Assembly: GCA_905250025.1 (NCBI GenBank)
Contig: CAJNOJ010000108.1
Coordinates: forward strand, 124,001 to 188,000
DNA length: 64,000 nt
Direction of reading: 5' to 3'
DNA from: Adineta ricciae
Lineage: Eukaryota; Rotifera; Eurotatoria; Adinetida; Adinetidae
Shown piece after piece: positions 1 to 11,565 of this stretch; position 1 is the stretch's first letter; each line of letters begins with the position of its first letter. The position numbers and the translations under genes are program-made. The notes under the pieces are model-generated. The model was not told the DNA's origin and ran no database searches. It saw only the letters and a program-made list of their open reading frames with translations.

Positions 1-2476
1 AAGAATTTGTTTAGGCAGCGAAATGTCGCGTTTTTGGCGAAATAGCGAAGAAACAGATACAACAAGCAAAAGATAAAGAAGAACCGGCGAAACTTGAAGA
101 AAATCCGAAATTAAAACTGGTTTCTGATGTTCTACAAGAAATTCGAGAAAACGAAGATAATCAAATGTTAGGACCACCCATAACATTAATCGTCTGCGCA
201 GAAGATCGAGCATGTTCGCAATTGAAACAGGTTAAAACATCACAATCATGAAAGCCTTAAATTATTCTTTCGATGTCTTTTCAGTATCTTCTATTAGGCG
301 GAAGGGTTATGCTGGAACGTTTACTAGAACAAACACTCAACCCACCAACTACGAACGAAGTCGAAGTGAAAAAACCAGTAGTACTGGATGTCCGTCTTTC
401 GTATTTGTTAGTTCTCATTGTTGGTTACATTGTTCTAGGAGAAAAAAGCGAAGAAGACTCGAACAACAAATGAGACGAAAGAAGAAACAACAGATGAAAC
501 TTCCAATAGAGACGAAAAGCTTGATATCGAAGGCGTAAAATTGCATATTCTATTTGTTACTCTTTCGAAAAACGATGTTTTAGATTGAAGGAGGTTATGT
601 CATTGAGGATGACGATGGGTCAACCTGTCCATCAACAACCATTCTCTATCCTTTCAGTGGAAATATCGATAATCATTTTGTTCTCGGAAAGATTTTATTG
701 AAATATCGTCCACGATTTGTTATTTTGTATGACGCATCACTAACATTCGTTCGACAACTTGAAGTAAAATTCAATAACATATAAACAAGGATTGAATTGA
801 TTTTGCTTCAGGTATTTAAAGCAACAAATCCCACTCATCCTCTACGAATCTATTTTCTTCTCTACGGTAAATCAATTGAAGAACAACGGTATTTATTAAG
901 TGTTAAAAAGGAAAAAGAAGCTTTTGAAAATCTTGTTCGAGAAAAAGCTGTAAGGAAAAGAAAACAAACTCGAATTTCAACATAAGTGCATCTCTAATTG
1001 CAGTCGATGGTCATTCCTGAAGAACGTGAAGGTCGAGATGAATACAATCCATTACTAAGTCGTGATCCTACTCCAGCTAATCAACAAGCATATGGAACCG
1101 GTGCAGCTTCGACTATCGATCCAACCGATACGAGACATGGAGGTTTAATTCCAATGAAACCAATATCAAACCTTCGTCCAAAAGTGATTGTCGATATGAG
1201 AGAATTTCGAAGTGAACTTCCATCGTTGATTTGGAAACGAGGCATTGATATCGAACCGGTGACACTCGAAGTTGGAGATTATATTTTAACACCAGAAATA
1301 TGTATTGAAAGAAAAAGTGTATCGGATTTGATTGGTTCGTTGAACAACGGTCGATTGTACCAACAAGCGTTACAAATGACAAGATTTTATAAGAAGCCAA
1401 TGTTATTGATTGAATTTGACCAAAAACAAGCATTTCATCTTGCGGTAGATTCGAAGAAAATGTTCTTCTTTTGAACATAAACCTTTTCTTTTTCGGTAGA
1501 ACAAACAAAAACACAATTCTTCGTCAGAATTCAATGCACATGACGTCACATCAAAATTAGCCTTGTTGACAATGCATTTTCCGAAATTACGAATTCTCTG
1601 GTGTCCATCACCTTATGCAAGTGCAGAACTATTTGAAGATTTAAAAGTAAGGAGCCTAACGTTCTTCAAAGCCTTCTGAAAAACGAAAACTTCACATTTT
1701 CAGAGAGATCGAGAAGAACCCGATTCCAAAAATGCCATGTTAGTCACGGCTGAATCCGAACTACTCGATGAAGATGAACGATACAATTCTATTGTTCAGG
1801 TAATTTACTAATCAGAGTACACAACGAAGTTACAAACGATATCTAAACAATTATCAACAGTTTTTAGTAGTGTACCGTACTGAAAAAGTAGCGTTTACAT
1901 GATTTCAGTTAAGCCAGTAATACAATGAGCGATTCACTCGAAGTTGTGCGTCTCCGGACATTCCTTTTAATAGAACTGTTGTAACCGACAAAATACGCAT
2001 CAACTGTATTTTCTTACTCACTAGTTTTGGCGTTATCAGGACACTTTCTTTCCCTATAATAAAGAACGAACTATGATATGGGATCCGAAGAATGTCAAAC
2101 ATTCCAGACGATCAATATTGTCTAAGTACATTGTACCCTAAACAAAGGCGATTAACTTGCCAGATGATTACAAAAGTACCTTTAGAAACCAGCACGACCT
2201 AGTGATTATTTATTGAATTCATTCGACTGGTTTCACTTTTAGGATCTTTTGATTCGTATGCCTGGTGTAACATTTAAAAATTACAAATTAATCATGAACA
2301 AAGTGGAAAATCTTCGTGGGTTAACTCGCTTAACGGAAGACGAATTAACTACAATTATGGGAAATTCTAAACAAGCATCTTTATTGTACAATTTTATTCA
2401 TAAGCGAAAAGATGAACTTGTCGTTGATATCAAATCGAAGACCGCATCGAATAGCACATGGAAGAAACGGCGATAA
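1..2476 (+). CDS. ERCC4: DNA repair endonuclease XPF (ERCC4), C-terminal part, 5' end outside window
   Basis: XPF is the catalytic subunit of the ERCC1-XPF structure-specific nuclease, which cuts 5' of the lesion in nucleotide excision repair and in crosslink repair. The window opens inside the gene. Visible in order: the end of the helicase-like region (about 80-240, then 287-470), a segment reading [20 protein letters not shown] (about 890-950), and the nuclease domain at 1170-1440 with its [14 protein letters not shown] active-site motif. After an intron at 1444-1498 comes the LRILWCPSP segment. The terminal helix-hairpin-helix starts MPGVTF at 2258 and carries the ERCC1-binding region. 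Introns are about 50 nt except the last (about 1800-2242), which is unusually long. The stop is at 2474-2476. The active-site residues are intact, so it looks functional. Confidence 0.95.
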
Positions 2477-2854
2477 ACAAAGAAGAAAAGCGAGAATTTA
2501 CTTGTTCTATTCAGTCTATGTGTGTATGTATATTTTTTATGAAGAAAACGAAAAAATTTTCAAAGAAATAAAAAAAAACGATGAGAATATAAAGTTATTA
2601 TTTTTAAATAAAGAGAAAGAAAAGAAAAAAAAAGACTAGAAAAACAAACGAACAACTATAAATCGCTTTGGTACAACTTAATTGAGACCCAAAACACCAC
2701 GACTAACAACAACAACAATTGCCTACTTGTACATTTGTCTAAAATAGACATGTCATCATCTCATTCGTTGGTAATATGTTCATGCTCATTGATGTAGAGT
2801 TGTGTATTGTAGATGAGAGGGAGAGAAAATCTGACAATAGAGAAAAACACTAGA
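2477..2854. other. Convergent intergenic region between ERCC4 and the FGF-like gene
   Basis: AT-rich spacer with A-rich runs around 2560-2640. It probably holds the two opposing 3' UTRs. No coding or RNA signal was seen. Confidence 0.5.
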
Positions 2855-5280
2855 CTACGGACGACGTGTTCTTCGGGAACGCCATCGTCGAGTTGTTATT
2901 GGGATATATGAAGCATGTGTCGGATTATAGACATGAACAATTAAGGATTTCCATGGGATTAATGTTGTTGAATATGTATATTTTCGTATTGGTTTAAAAG
3001 TTGTTGTTGTTGTTGTTGTTGTCGTCGTCGTCGTCGTCGTTGTTGTTGTTGTTGTTGTGCTGGTTGTTGGTAGTGAAATTCGAAATCGCTGTCGATAGTC
3101 ACTGATCAGTTTGGGTGGCTTATGATTCGTTCCATTGAGAAGTTTAGTTCTTTGTCGTCCGGAATTATTCTCTTGATTGACTATTCGACGTGCAGCTGCT
3201 GTTTCAACTGAGATATCCGTGTTAATACGAACAAACGCGAGAAAGTTCAAATAATTATCATTGTCAAATTTTCGTCTTAATCTTGTATGACACATATGTG
3301 AAATGGATAAATATCCTCGATTGGGATTTTCATAGAACAATCGATAGGAGTCCCATCGACCAAAATCAATATCGGAACGTTTAGTTTCAAACACGCATTG
3401 ACGTTCATTTCTTTCCAACTAGAACGAAAATATAAAATCAACTTTGAACTTTTCGTTTTCAAAATCAACTTACAAGACCAAACAGTTGACTGTTTTCACC
3501 ACAGAGATAACGTTTACTTTCTTTATGTTGTACCAAGAAGAGATTAACAGCAATTGGAAGAAATAAAAATATTCCTAGAAAACACATAAACAAAAAAGAT
3601 TAATTTTGAATTATCTTCCATTTACGAGCTGATTCGATTAGTATGATTATTATTATTCGATCGAGGCCTTTTTTGATAATGTCGCTCGATTTCTACTACA
3701 CTGAATCAGATTTCTGTTTGCTTTAGTGTAATATTTTCCAGAAAAATACGGCCTATATAGATGTTAATCTCACACAGTTGGATCTGCTTTCGCTAGCAGA
3801 AAGCGCGCCCATCAACAAACTGTAAATAATCGTTATTGATGCAATGTATCATCAGAAAAAAAGGCAATACTGTAGCAATGTAAATATACAGAATACAATT
3901 GTAAAGAACCCTGGAGATTTACGAATAACTATTCGACATCGAATATCAAGGCGAGTTAATGAAAGTATTGACATGTTTCAGACGACGTTTTAATGCTTTT
4001 ATTCTATGATTAATGAGGTGTATTAAGTAGACAAAAGAAAACTGAATTCATTTCGCATTGCAAAAAAATGTTTGACAACTGAAAATCTAAGAGAAAAAAA
4101 TATTCCTTTCGCTCGTTAAGAAGATTAAGATGACCTCAAGAAATGATGTGTCCTCATCTATCTTATCGATCAAGCTGTATGATCAGCAACAAGCCAGAAC
4201 GTATCCAGTTATTTTCATCAATATTTTACGTAAAAGATCATTGAGATCAATTATATAACGAGTTAACTGCCATTCTTTATCCTTGAAAATCATGCGTATT
4301 TGAAGATGAATCAGATAAGAAAATATCACTAAACAGCAACTATGAGAATAGTCGACACGTATAGGTCAGCAGAGGTACATCAGATATTGATATGCATGAT
4401 CATGAAACGATTAGTTAATTGATTTGACATCAGTTTCATCCTTCAAGATATGTAACGAGAGAGAGAGAGAGAGAGAGAGAGAAAGAAAAAAAGATGGCAG
4501 AGAAAAAATGATAAATTATCTTTCAAAGAAGAAAAAGAACGTCGAATAGTATAACTGAAAGATAACAGATGATAATATGAATAAAAAAAGATTTGCTTTC
4601 TCTTTCTCTCTCTGTCCAAACGGTCCAACAAGTGCTTGGCCGATGTCATAGACATTAAGAACAATTAGCAGTCCGTTTTGATTCTATTCCAAATATGTCG
4701 ACAACGAACCAAGGTCGTCATCACATTCTCTAACTACCCTATGTGTAAATTGACGCAATTATACATATTATCCTCTTGTGTATATATACATATATATATA
4801 TATTTATATACCCTCATATACCTCATGGTCTTTCTCCTGTCCTCTTAGCCTTGAATGCTAGTCGAAATGGGAATAATTCTTACCATCTTTTGTTTCTTGT
4901 GTATCATCAAGATTTGTTACGTGTTTAGCATCAACATAACCATCGAGAGACCGCATTTGTAGTAGACATTGTGTTTTGGAGATGATCTTATAGGTTGAAA
5001 CGAGCTTTTGTCGTTCATCGTATGTATCGCGTTGGGCACGGGAACGTTCAAGAAGTGATGCGATAAATTTTGGATCTGTTGACGTTGATGCTGATGACAT
5101 TAACGGCTGCTGTTGTTGTTGATGATGATGATGAGCATGTCGACGAACATAATGAACATATGATGATGGATAGATCATATTAGTTGATGAAAGAGTTGCA
5201 AGGAATGTTAAATGGAAGAAAAGAAAGAAAAATAAATGTCGAATAGCGACGAATTGTTGATGTATAAAGATGCCAAACAT
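2855..5280 (-). CDS. Fibroblast growth factor-like secreted ligand, three exons
   Basis: Probable secreted FGF-family ligand for receptor tyrosine kinases. Exon 1 (5280-4884) encodes a hydrophobic signal segment (residues about 12-30), a His/Gln-rich stretch and the first beta strands (LVSTYKIISKTQCLLQMRS..DGYV). Exon 2 (3574-3474, 101 nt) encodes HKESKRYLCGENSQLFG, which matches the FGF core pattern YLC.N..G.L.G. Exon 3 (3418-2855) continues ERNERQCVFETKR, a W/Y-rich strand, a basic CHTRLRRK segment and a long threonine-rich tail. Exon lengths (397+101+564) sum to 353 codons plus stop, with splice phases 1 and 0. Three coding exons splitting the core is the usual FGF layout. The first intron is about 1.3 kb, long for this window. 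The fold call rests on pattern matching; subfamily is not assigned. Confidence 0.72.
2999..3058 (-). repeat. Trinucleotide repeat coding a poly-threonine run
   Basis: A run of GTT/GTC triplets on the plus strand reads on the minus strand as about 20 consecutive ACA/ACG threonine codons in exon 3 of the FGF-like gene. The mixed codons (a central block of ACG flanked by ACA) suggest an interrupted, fairly stable microsatellite. Confidence 0.9.
4455..4482. repeat. (GA)n microsatellite in the FGF-like first intron
   Basis: An uninterrupted GA dinucleotide run that changes into A-rich sequence. It lies inside intron 1 of the FGF-like gene. A short TA/ATAT run follows at about 4782-4810. Confidence 0.85.
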
Positions 5281-7446
5281 GGTCTAAATCAACCATGGCG
5301 ATCTGATATTCGCATGTCAACAATGGTCAAGTACCAATAGAACGATTATCCACTAATGATACGATAAAGACAATGCAATACCATCTACAAAAGATAACAT
5401 GAAAATATCTGATCGTTAGAAAATTAATCATTGACATAATAAAATCTTTTTTGCACCGTAGGTGTAAGCATCTATGTGCATATGAAAAGAGAGAGAGAAA
5501 AAGAAATGTAAGTCTTATCGTTCTCTTATCAAGAAGTATTTGGCATGCGTTGTAGAGTTGCAGATCGAAGGAAGTTATTACCTGTGTACACAATAATCAG
5601 TTAGATTTTGATTAATGTGTGAGAAGTTTACCAAGCGGTAATAGTAAAGTTTATCACGACCAACATATAAAACCGCAAAAAATGGAATCGAACTATGTAC
5701 TCTTCATAGTCATGGTTTTTTTCTTCTCTTTCGTTTCAATGTATTGTTTGCTCTCTAACCAAAGTATGTAAGCAGTGGCTTTTTGCCTGTTGTTTACATT
5801 CTAATGTTTTTTTTTCTCACTATTCAGCCATTTACTATGCTACTTATTCATCTACTCGCCGAAACTGAAACTTGAGCAAAGAAAAAAATCAGGGAAAGAG
5901 AAAAAAATGCGAAGTAAAATGAAACTGCTTTTTAATACAATACGATTTGAATGTGGAGAAAAGGAAGAGGAGCGACTAGCACTACGTGGTTGTCCGTGGG
6001 TGAAAGGTTAAATAAACGCCTTCTTCTTTCAGACCTAATATATACATACGTATAGGACTAGAGATGCACACGCGTGCATATATGTATACGTTCATTGCGT
6101 CTATGGATGCGCATATGTATACAAGCATTCTATGCATGAAAGAAGGGAATTATGATAATTGTTGTAAGTTACTAAAGCCTTCTAGCTTCTATTATATGGA
6201 TGGAAGAGAAGAGAGACGAAGGAGAAGAAGGAAGAAAGCTATAATATACAGTTTTTTTTTGTGCATACAAGTAACAGAAGGAAGAGAAAGAGACATTTCA
6301 TCTCTTCCTCTTCTAATACAGTATAGATATAGTCGATTTACAACCCCGTTGGATAATACAATAGCCCTGAGCTGCTGTTGCACTAGAAGAAAGTCAGTTT
6401 ATGCAATACAGAAATAAGGAAAAGAGAAATATCGAAGTCTGTTAATAAGCAATATAAATATGCATACGTATGAGACGTCTCACTCACTTCATTGATCGAC
6501 AGCTGTCTAGACCAGTTTTATTCCAACAGAATATGTTCTGCAACGAAGAAGTGAATATAAAATCGACTTTACAAAACTATTCATCATCGTCTCTTTCCTT
6601 CTTTTTCTCTTTTGTGTATATATTGATGTATAGAAGAATAACTCGAATCTCATTTTGAAAATGAGACTGTTGAAATGTTGTTATTGTGAGCAATGATATT
6701 TTTTTATTATTAATGATCATTGCATTAACCTGTTTGTTGATCGAATGACACTTGTGTTCGCTTTTTGTCTGTACGTCTCCATGGAGGCACTGAGACAAAA
6801 TGTAACTGATGTTTTCTGTTGCTAGCGTTGTCGAGTGACTCCTACATCCCATTAAGCACGTTTTGCGGATGCAAAAAGGCATTAGAAACAATGACAAGGA
6901 CATGTACATGCATACTTCTTAAGACAATCAAAGAGACGTATGTTTTCGTACTCAATCCATTCTTTTCTCTTCGTCTCACTAACGTTTACTTTGACTCTGA
7001 AGTGCTGACTGACAGTTAATGCAAATTCTTTTCTTCTTTTCTATTAAAATATATTCTCGAGACGTACATTCATTTGCACCTTTTCATGACAAATAATTCC
7101 AATGGAATATCTCTTCTTGACAGAGAAAAACGACGAGTACAAACAAAGATTCTGACTTACTTGTCCAATTATCAACAAGCTATTGCAATAAATTGAAATA
7201 TAAATACCAGTAGACTTTCATTTACAATTCTTTTACGATATCCAAAACAAAAGAAACTGCACATCTAAGTCATTAAGCAAATATTTCACTAGCCGAGGTA
7301 CTTTTTGTACTGAATAAATCAATATAAATTCGAAATACTGCATATGCCTGGGTGTGTACGAATTCTTTTATTTTTCTTATTCAATAAATTCGTATTGATT
7401 AGAAAGTTAATTATAGATAAGCACTCAGTATTGAGGACGTATTTTT
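5281..7446. other. Intergenic region with no gene seen
   Basis: About 2.1 kb upstream of the FGF-like gene and downstream of ORAI copy A. Open frames on both strands are short, low in complexity and lack splice-supported continuity. It probably holds regulatory sequence for the FGF-like gene, but no specific site can be defended. Confidence 0.45.
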
Positions 7447-8286
7447 TCACGAGATGTTTTCAAGATTTGTCATTGAAAAAACTACAGGAGACTGTTTTAT
7501 GAAAAGACCACGAGCAATTGCACCACGCTCAATTGTTTCCAAGTGTGTCTGATGAAGATCTACCTTTGTTCTTGCAACACGAATATAGAATCCAACAGAA
7601 AAGAGAATAAACGGACAACCGACCGCACAAAGTGTAACTATTGCAAAGATAGCAGCGGTTAATGAATATCCGCCAACCTTGATCCATAGAATTAAGCCAA
7701 GTTCAAGTAGAAATAAAAACAAACCTAAACCAGTTGAAACAGTCCAAGCAACTTCGATGATCAGATTGAATGATGACAAAGGTTTCTTATTTTCGTTATT
7801 CATCCAAACATCACTTTGCCGAATAACACTTTTCAATTCCGGCAAAACACACATAGACATCAATAGAGCAAGTAAATGGATACCAACGAGTAAACCGGAG
7901 ACAATGACATAACAAATCAACAGAGTATCATTTGGTTTCTGACTTGTATACGCATCAAGCGATAATTCAACGATCGCTACCTGAAGACAAAAGATCAACT
8001 GAACAGAATTATTCTGTTTATGTAAACATACAATAGCAAAACCGCTGAGTAACGCAGATGTTTCATTGACACTTTCAAGTTTTGATTTACGATAGAACAG
8101 ATTATGTAAACGTTGATCATCTCGATGTGCTCTTCCTAAATATCAGCAGATATTTCTCAAAACAGAGATTATTATGAACTTTTCTGGAATCTAATCAGTG
8201 CCTTCGGTGGAAATGTAAATACAACAGCAAAATACATCGAGTTTTTACGCACCTTTATTCGATACATACAACGAAGCATCAGACAT
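7447..8286 (-). CDS. ORAI store-operated calcium channel, copy A
   Basis: Pore subunit of the plasma-membrane calcium channel that STIM opens after ER calcium depletion. Three exons: 8286-8253 (34 nt), 8135-8032 (104 nt) and 7980-7447 (534 nt), summing to 223 codons plus stop. Exon 2 ends in TM1 (TSALLSGFAI) and exon 3 continues VAIVELSLD, which holds the selectivity-filter glutamate equivalent to human E106. Three further hydrophobic segments follow, including HLLALLMSMCILPEL-type TM2 sequence and the TM4 GFYIRVAR region. The tail is short. Two basic inner-pore positions of human ORAI1 (K87, R91) align with glutamates here (see findings). A second copy lies at 12806-13656 with the same exon sizes. 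Confidence 0.93.
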
Positions 8287-9906
8287 TTTGATTAACAGAA
8301 AAAAAAACTTGATTGATGATCTTTTGTTTGTAAGTACAAAGGAAAAGGCATTTTTCGATGACCTTTAAAAATGATTCCTAAGTTAACGTGCGAAAGTTCA
8401 ATAAGGTCAATAGGAACTTGAGACTGATTTCTATGCTGAAATGATTTTGTATGAAATAGAATAGATGTTCATTGTCAATGAGTTTGCCTTGAGAATTTTG
8501 AAGGACATGTTCCCTTGAGCACAATTTCAAAAGTCAGAACCTTCACTTCTTTTGCTCTCCAATTTAATCGAGTAAAGAATTAAATGTATATATTAAATTT
8601 GACAATAGTGTATCCTTCGATATTCGGATGGTTTTATCAAGAATGAAAAAAAGCAGTAATTAAGATCATTCTCAAAGGTCACTATTTGCACTTACGAATA
8701 AAATGAAACAATTGAGAATTCGACTGATAATAAGCAGCACTTGACAATTTGAAATTATACATTAGTGGAAGTTTTTTCTTCGTTAAACTTGTTAAAATGG
8801 ATGAAAATTTCTTCCATTTAACCTTGACGATGATTTACTTCCAAGGATATACCTCATTATTTCGTTTTGTACAGAATCGAAATAAAATAAATGTCATTGA
8901 ATGGCAGACATAAATAGACCACCATTTTGTGTCGGATATTAACATATGAAAAATAGGTCATCCTACGCAATCATACTTATGAATAGATCAAAAGAAAAAG
9001 AAATCGTTTATGCTTATATTTTAAAGGTCAAAATCAATTTAATGACAGATTATAATCAATTGGAGTAAAATTTGCCTTTTGTTTCAAAGTCTGTAGAGAC
9101 ATCAATGATTCAATTCTTAGAAATTCAGTACCATGCAAATATTATTTCGTATTTGTGAAATTTATGAGAGTACTTTCATGTTGATGGATGTGGGTGTGAA
9201 GGTGAGAGTGTAAGTGAGACTATTGGTGTCTCTTACCTTACTTACATTCATTCTTAAAAGATTAAGAGAGAGTCGTCATGAGACAATCGACGATTTTTCA
9301 TGCGGGATATACTTTCAAATTTTTAGCTCGTTTGGATCTACATTCAAAAAGATATTCAGTAAACATTGAGCACTGGTACACTAGTACAAAATACGTGTAA
9401 TATTTTACAAAACGTGTATTTTTTCGGAGGAAAACTATTAGAAATGCGTTATTATTTTTCTGGCTATTCTTTCATGTCCATTCAATATCTCTATCGTTTA
9501 CTCGACAACCAGAATGAATTTTATATATTTAGATGGAACAAATGAAAAGCTGTCGAATGCAGTAAAAAGTTTTAAATTAAAGTTGCATGAAGTCTTCGTA
9601 TACGCAATACAGTAAACTTTGTTATTGTATAAAAAAAAACATTTTTACGCACTTTCTTAAATGTTTTCCAAACAGAAACGTTTCTCAAGGCGGAAATTCG
9701 TTTGAAAGTGTTGGCGTTGAGTAGATAGATGTGTGATCGATGAGAAAATGTTGACCATTTTTGTCCCCCCAACTTCGGTTTGACACTTATTGATAAAGAA
9801 TCTGAAATATCTGCTCCACGTTGTTTATATATTGATCAACGAAATGATAATTTATATTTTCTTGATTAAGATATACAAGGAAACTATTATGTTCTACATT
9901 TTATAG
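8287..9906. other. Intergenic region upstream of ORAI copy A
   Basis: AT-rich, with only short chance frames. It should contain the ORAI-A promoter next to 8286. No repeat, RNA gene or coding trace was recognised. Confidence 0.45.
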
Positions 9907-10458
9907 AAAATTTCAATTCTTATTATTGAAAATCGAACAAGATCTTATGGAATGTCTTTAGATAGAAATTCAAATATTTATATATCAGAATTCAATAGTC
10001 ATCGAGTTGTTAAATGGTTAGCACCGAATTATAAAACTTATTTAATTGTTGCAGGAAATCGAACAGCAAGTTCTGAAGTAAATCGATTATTTTATCCACG
10101 AAGTATTTTTATTGATAAATTTACTGATAATTTAAATGTTGATGATACGAATCGAATCTAACGTTGGTCAGCAAACTCAACTATAGGTGAAATTGTCATG
10201 CAAGATGGTGATATATGTCCATGTGGAATTGAATGTGATTGTTATGGAAATATTTATGTATCTCAAGATAAAACAATTCAATTAATCAATTAATTAACAG
10301 GATTAAAAGGAACTAATATCATTGGAATAGAATATGATCCGCTCATGCTTGAACGACCAAATACAACTGAATATTTCCATTCTCCTGAAGGAATTTATAT
10401 TGATAAATCTAATGGAAACTTGTATGTTGCTGATTCAGGTTTTAATCGAATATAAAAA
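9907..10458 (+). pseudogene. NHL-repeat (beta-propeller) protein remnant with three in-frame TAA stops
   Basis: One continuous frame reads as NHL-repeat protein: GMSLDRNSNIYISEFNSHRV, LFYPRSIFIDKFTDN, GIECDCYGNIYVSQD and SPEGIYIDKSNGNLYVADSG follow the G..VD..GN.YVAD..N.R pattern of secreted NHL propellers. The frame is broken by TAA at 10159-10161, 10291-10293 and 10453-10455, with no frameshift over about 550 nt. Two of the stops follow NRI, where NHL proteins typically continue with Q (NR.QRW, NR.QKY). A splice-acceptor-like TATAG directly precedes 9907. No start codon region or further repeats are seen, so it is a partial, decayed copy. NHL genes are abundant in bdelloids (recalled knowledge). 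Confidence 0.7.
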
Positions 10459-10578
10459 TATATTATTAAAAATTAAAGGGTGGATGTAGATGAAACAAAG
10501 CAAAAGAATCCACACCTCTTTCATTGTAAAATGTTTTGTTTCGCAAAATAATAACTATGGTCATTTCACTGATAAAAC

Positions 10579-10799
10579 GGAAAATCGACAATAGGAATTT
10601 GGACAACGGAATTTGGACAACATTGCCGGATTTAAAAAACTGCCTAGAGGTAGGGTGAGGGTGCAGATGATGATGTGAGGGTGTGGATAGGTCTGGGCAG
10701 TAGGATACTACATGAAAATTTGTACTGAAATACTCCTAGGAAAGCCTATGCAGTTTTTCAAATCTGCAAGATTGTCCAAATTCCTATTGTCGATTTTCC
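10579..10799. mobile_element. Short inverted-repeat (MITE-like) element, about 220 bp
   Basis: The left end, GGAAAATCGACAATAGGAAT and onward for 28 bases, is repeated as its exact reverse complement at the right end (about 10772-10799). Imperfect complementarity continues inward for about 40 more bases: left ...GGATTTAAAAAACTGCCTAG, right complement ...AGATTTGAAAAACTGCATAG. The left arm carries an extra internal copy of GGAATTTGGACAAC. There is no coding capacity. ATTTCACT occurs just outside both ends (10563-10570 and about 10808-10815) but is separated from the termini by 7-8 bases, so a target-site duplication is not proven. Confidence 0.75.
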
Positions 10800-11565
10800 A
10801 CTAAACCATTTCACTAGATCACCACATCTTAGCTTCAATCGAACGAGTTTTTATTAAATCAAGAAAAGTATCAATACGATAACTTAGTATTCATCGTTTC
10901 GCTTGTTGATCAATTTTCGGTATAACTCTCTGTTTTTATTTTCATCTTATTATCATGCAGATATTTATTGAGTTTGCAGTGGTATTAGTAATTTTATTAT
11001 CAAATCATTTCATCCCTCATTTCGTTTGATTATATTTGGTTTAATTACATTCCATAATATTCATTGACGCGAGTTATTCAATATACACAATATCAAGCAA
11101 TTGAATATTTCACAATGAATCTTTTTTATTTATTGTATTTTATACCGAAAAATGTTCATTTGTCTATTTATTTCTTTGTAATTACAACGCTTGTAACATT
11201 TTAGCGAAGTCAGCTAGAAACCTATAAGGTCTTCATTGCTCAAAAGAAAGTATCATAAGATACTACAGATCACTTCCTGTGGATAAATAGGAGTTATGCT
11301 TTCACTCCGTCTTTTAGTTTTAATGAAATCTTGAAAAATACAAATCTGATTGTATCACAGTCATATTGATCAAGCCTATCATTATTGATGATCTTTGTTG
11401 CAATTAGTAAATAAACTATTGAGTATGACTCATACCTGCCACGTTGAATGTATGTAGCGACACACGTCTTATGAATCATATACGTCGAAGGTCTTGCGTT
11501 TATATATGATAATTTCTGTATCAGAAAAAGATCTATTAGACAAGCGTTCTGTTAGTTCTATTTTT
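10800..11565. other. Intergenic region between the inverted-repeat element and the dioxygenase gene
   Basis: AT-rich sequence with no recognisable gene. The last part is the dioxygenase 5' flank; an in-frame ATG at 11506 could extend that protein by 20 residues. Confidence 0.4.

Noticed and set aside
1905..2102. 65-codon minus-strand frame in the long last ERCC4 intron
   Set aside because: No similarity to any known protein, and the host intron is well supported by the ERCC4 reading.
5327..7019. Several 60-117-codon frames on both strands
   Set aside because: Rich in Ser/Leu/Arg from T- and A-rich sequence, with no conserved motif or splice-supported extension; judged chance frames.
9907..10458. 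Reading the NHL segment as a functional gene using a ciliate-type code
   Set aside because: Neighbouring genes use TAA as a normal stop (for example 2474-2476 and 44030-44032), so a local code change is not supported; kept only as an origin hypothesis.
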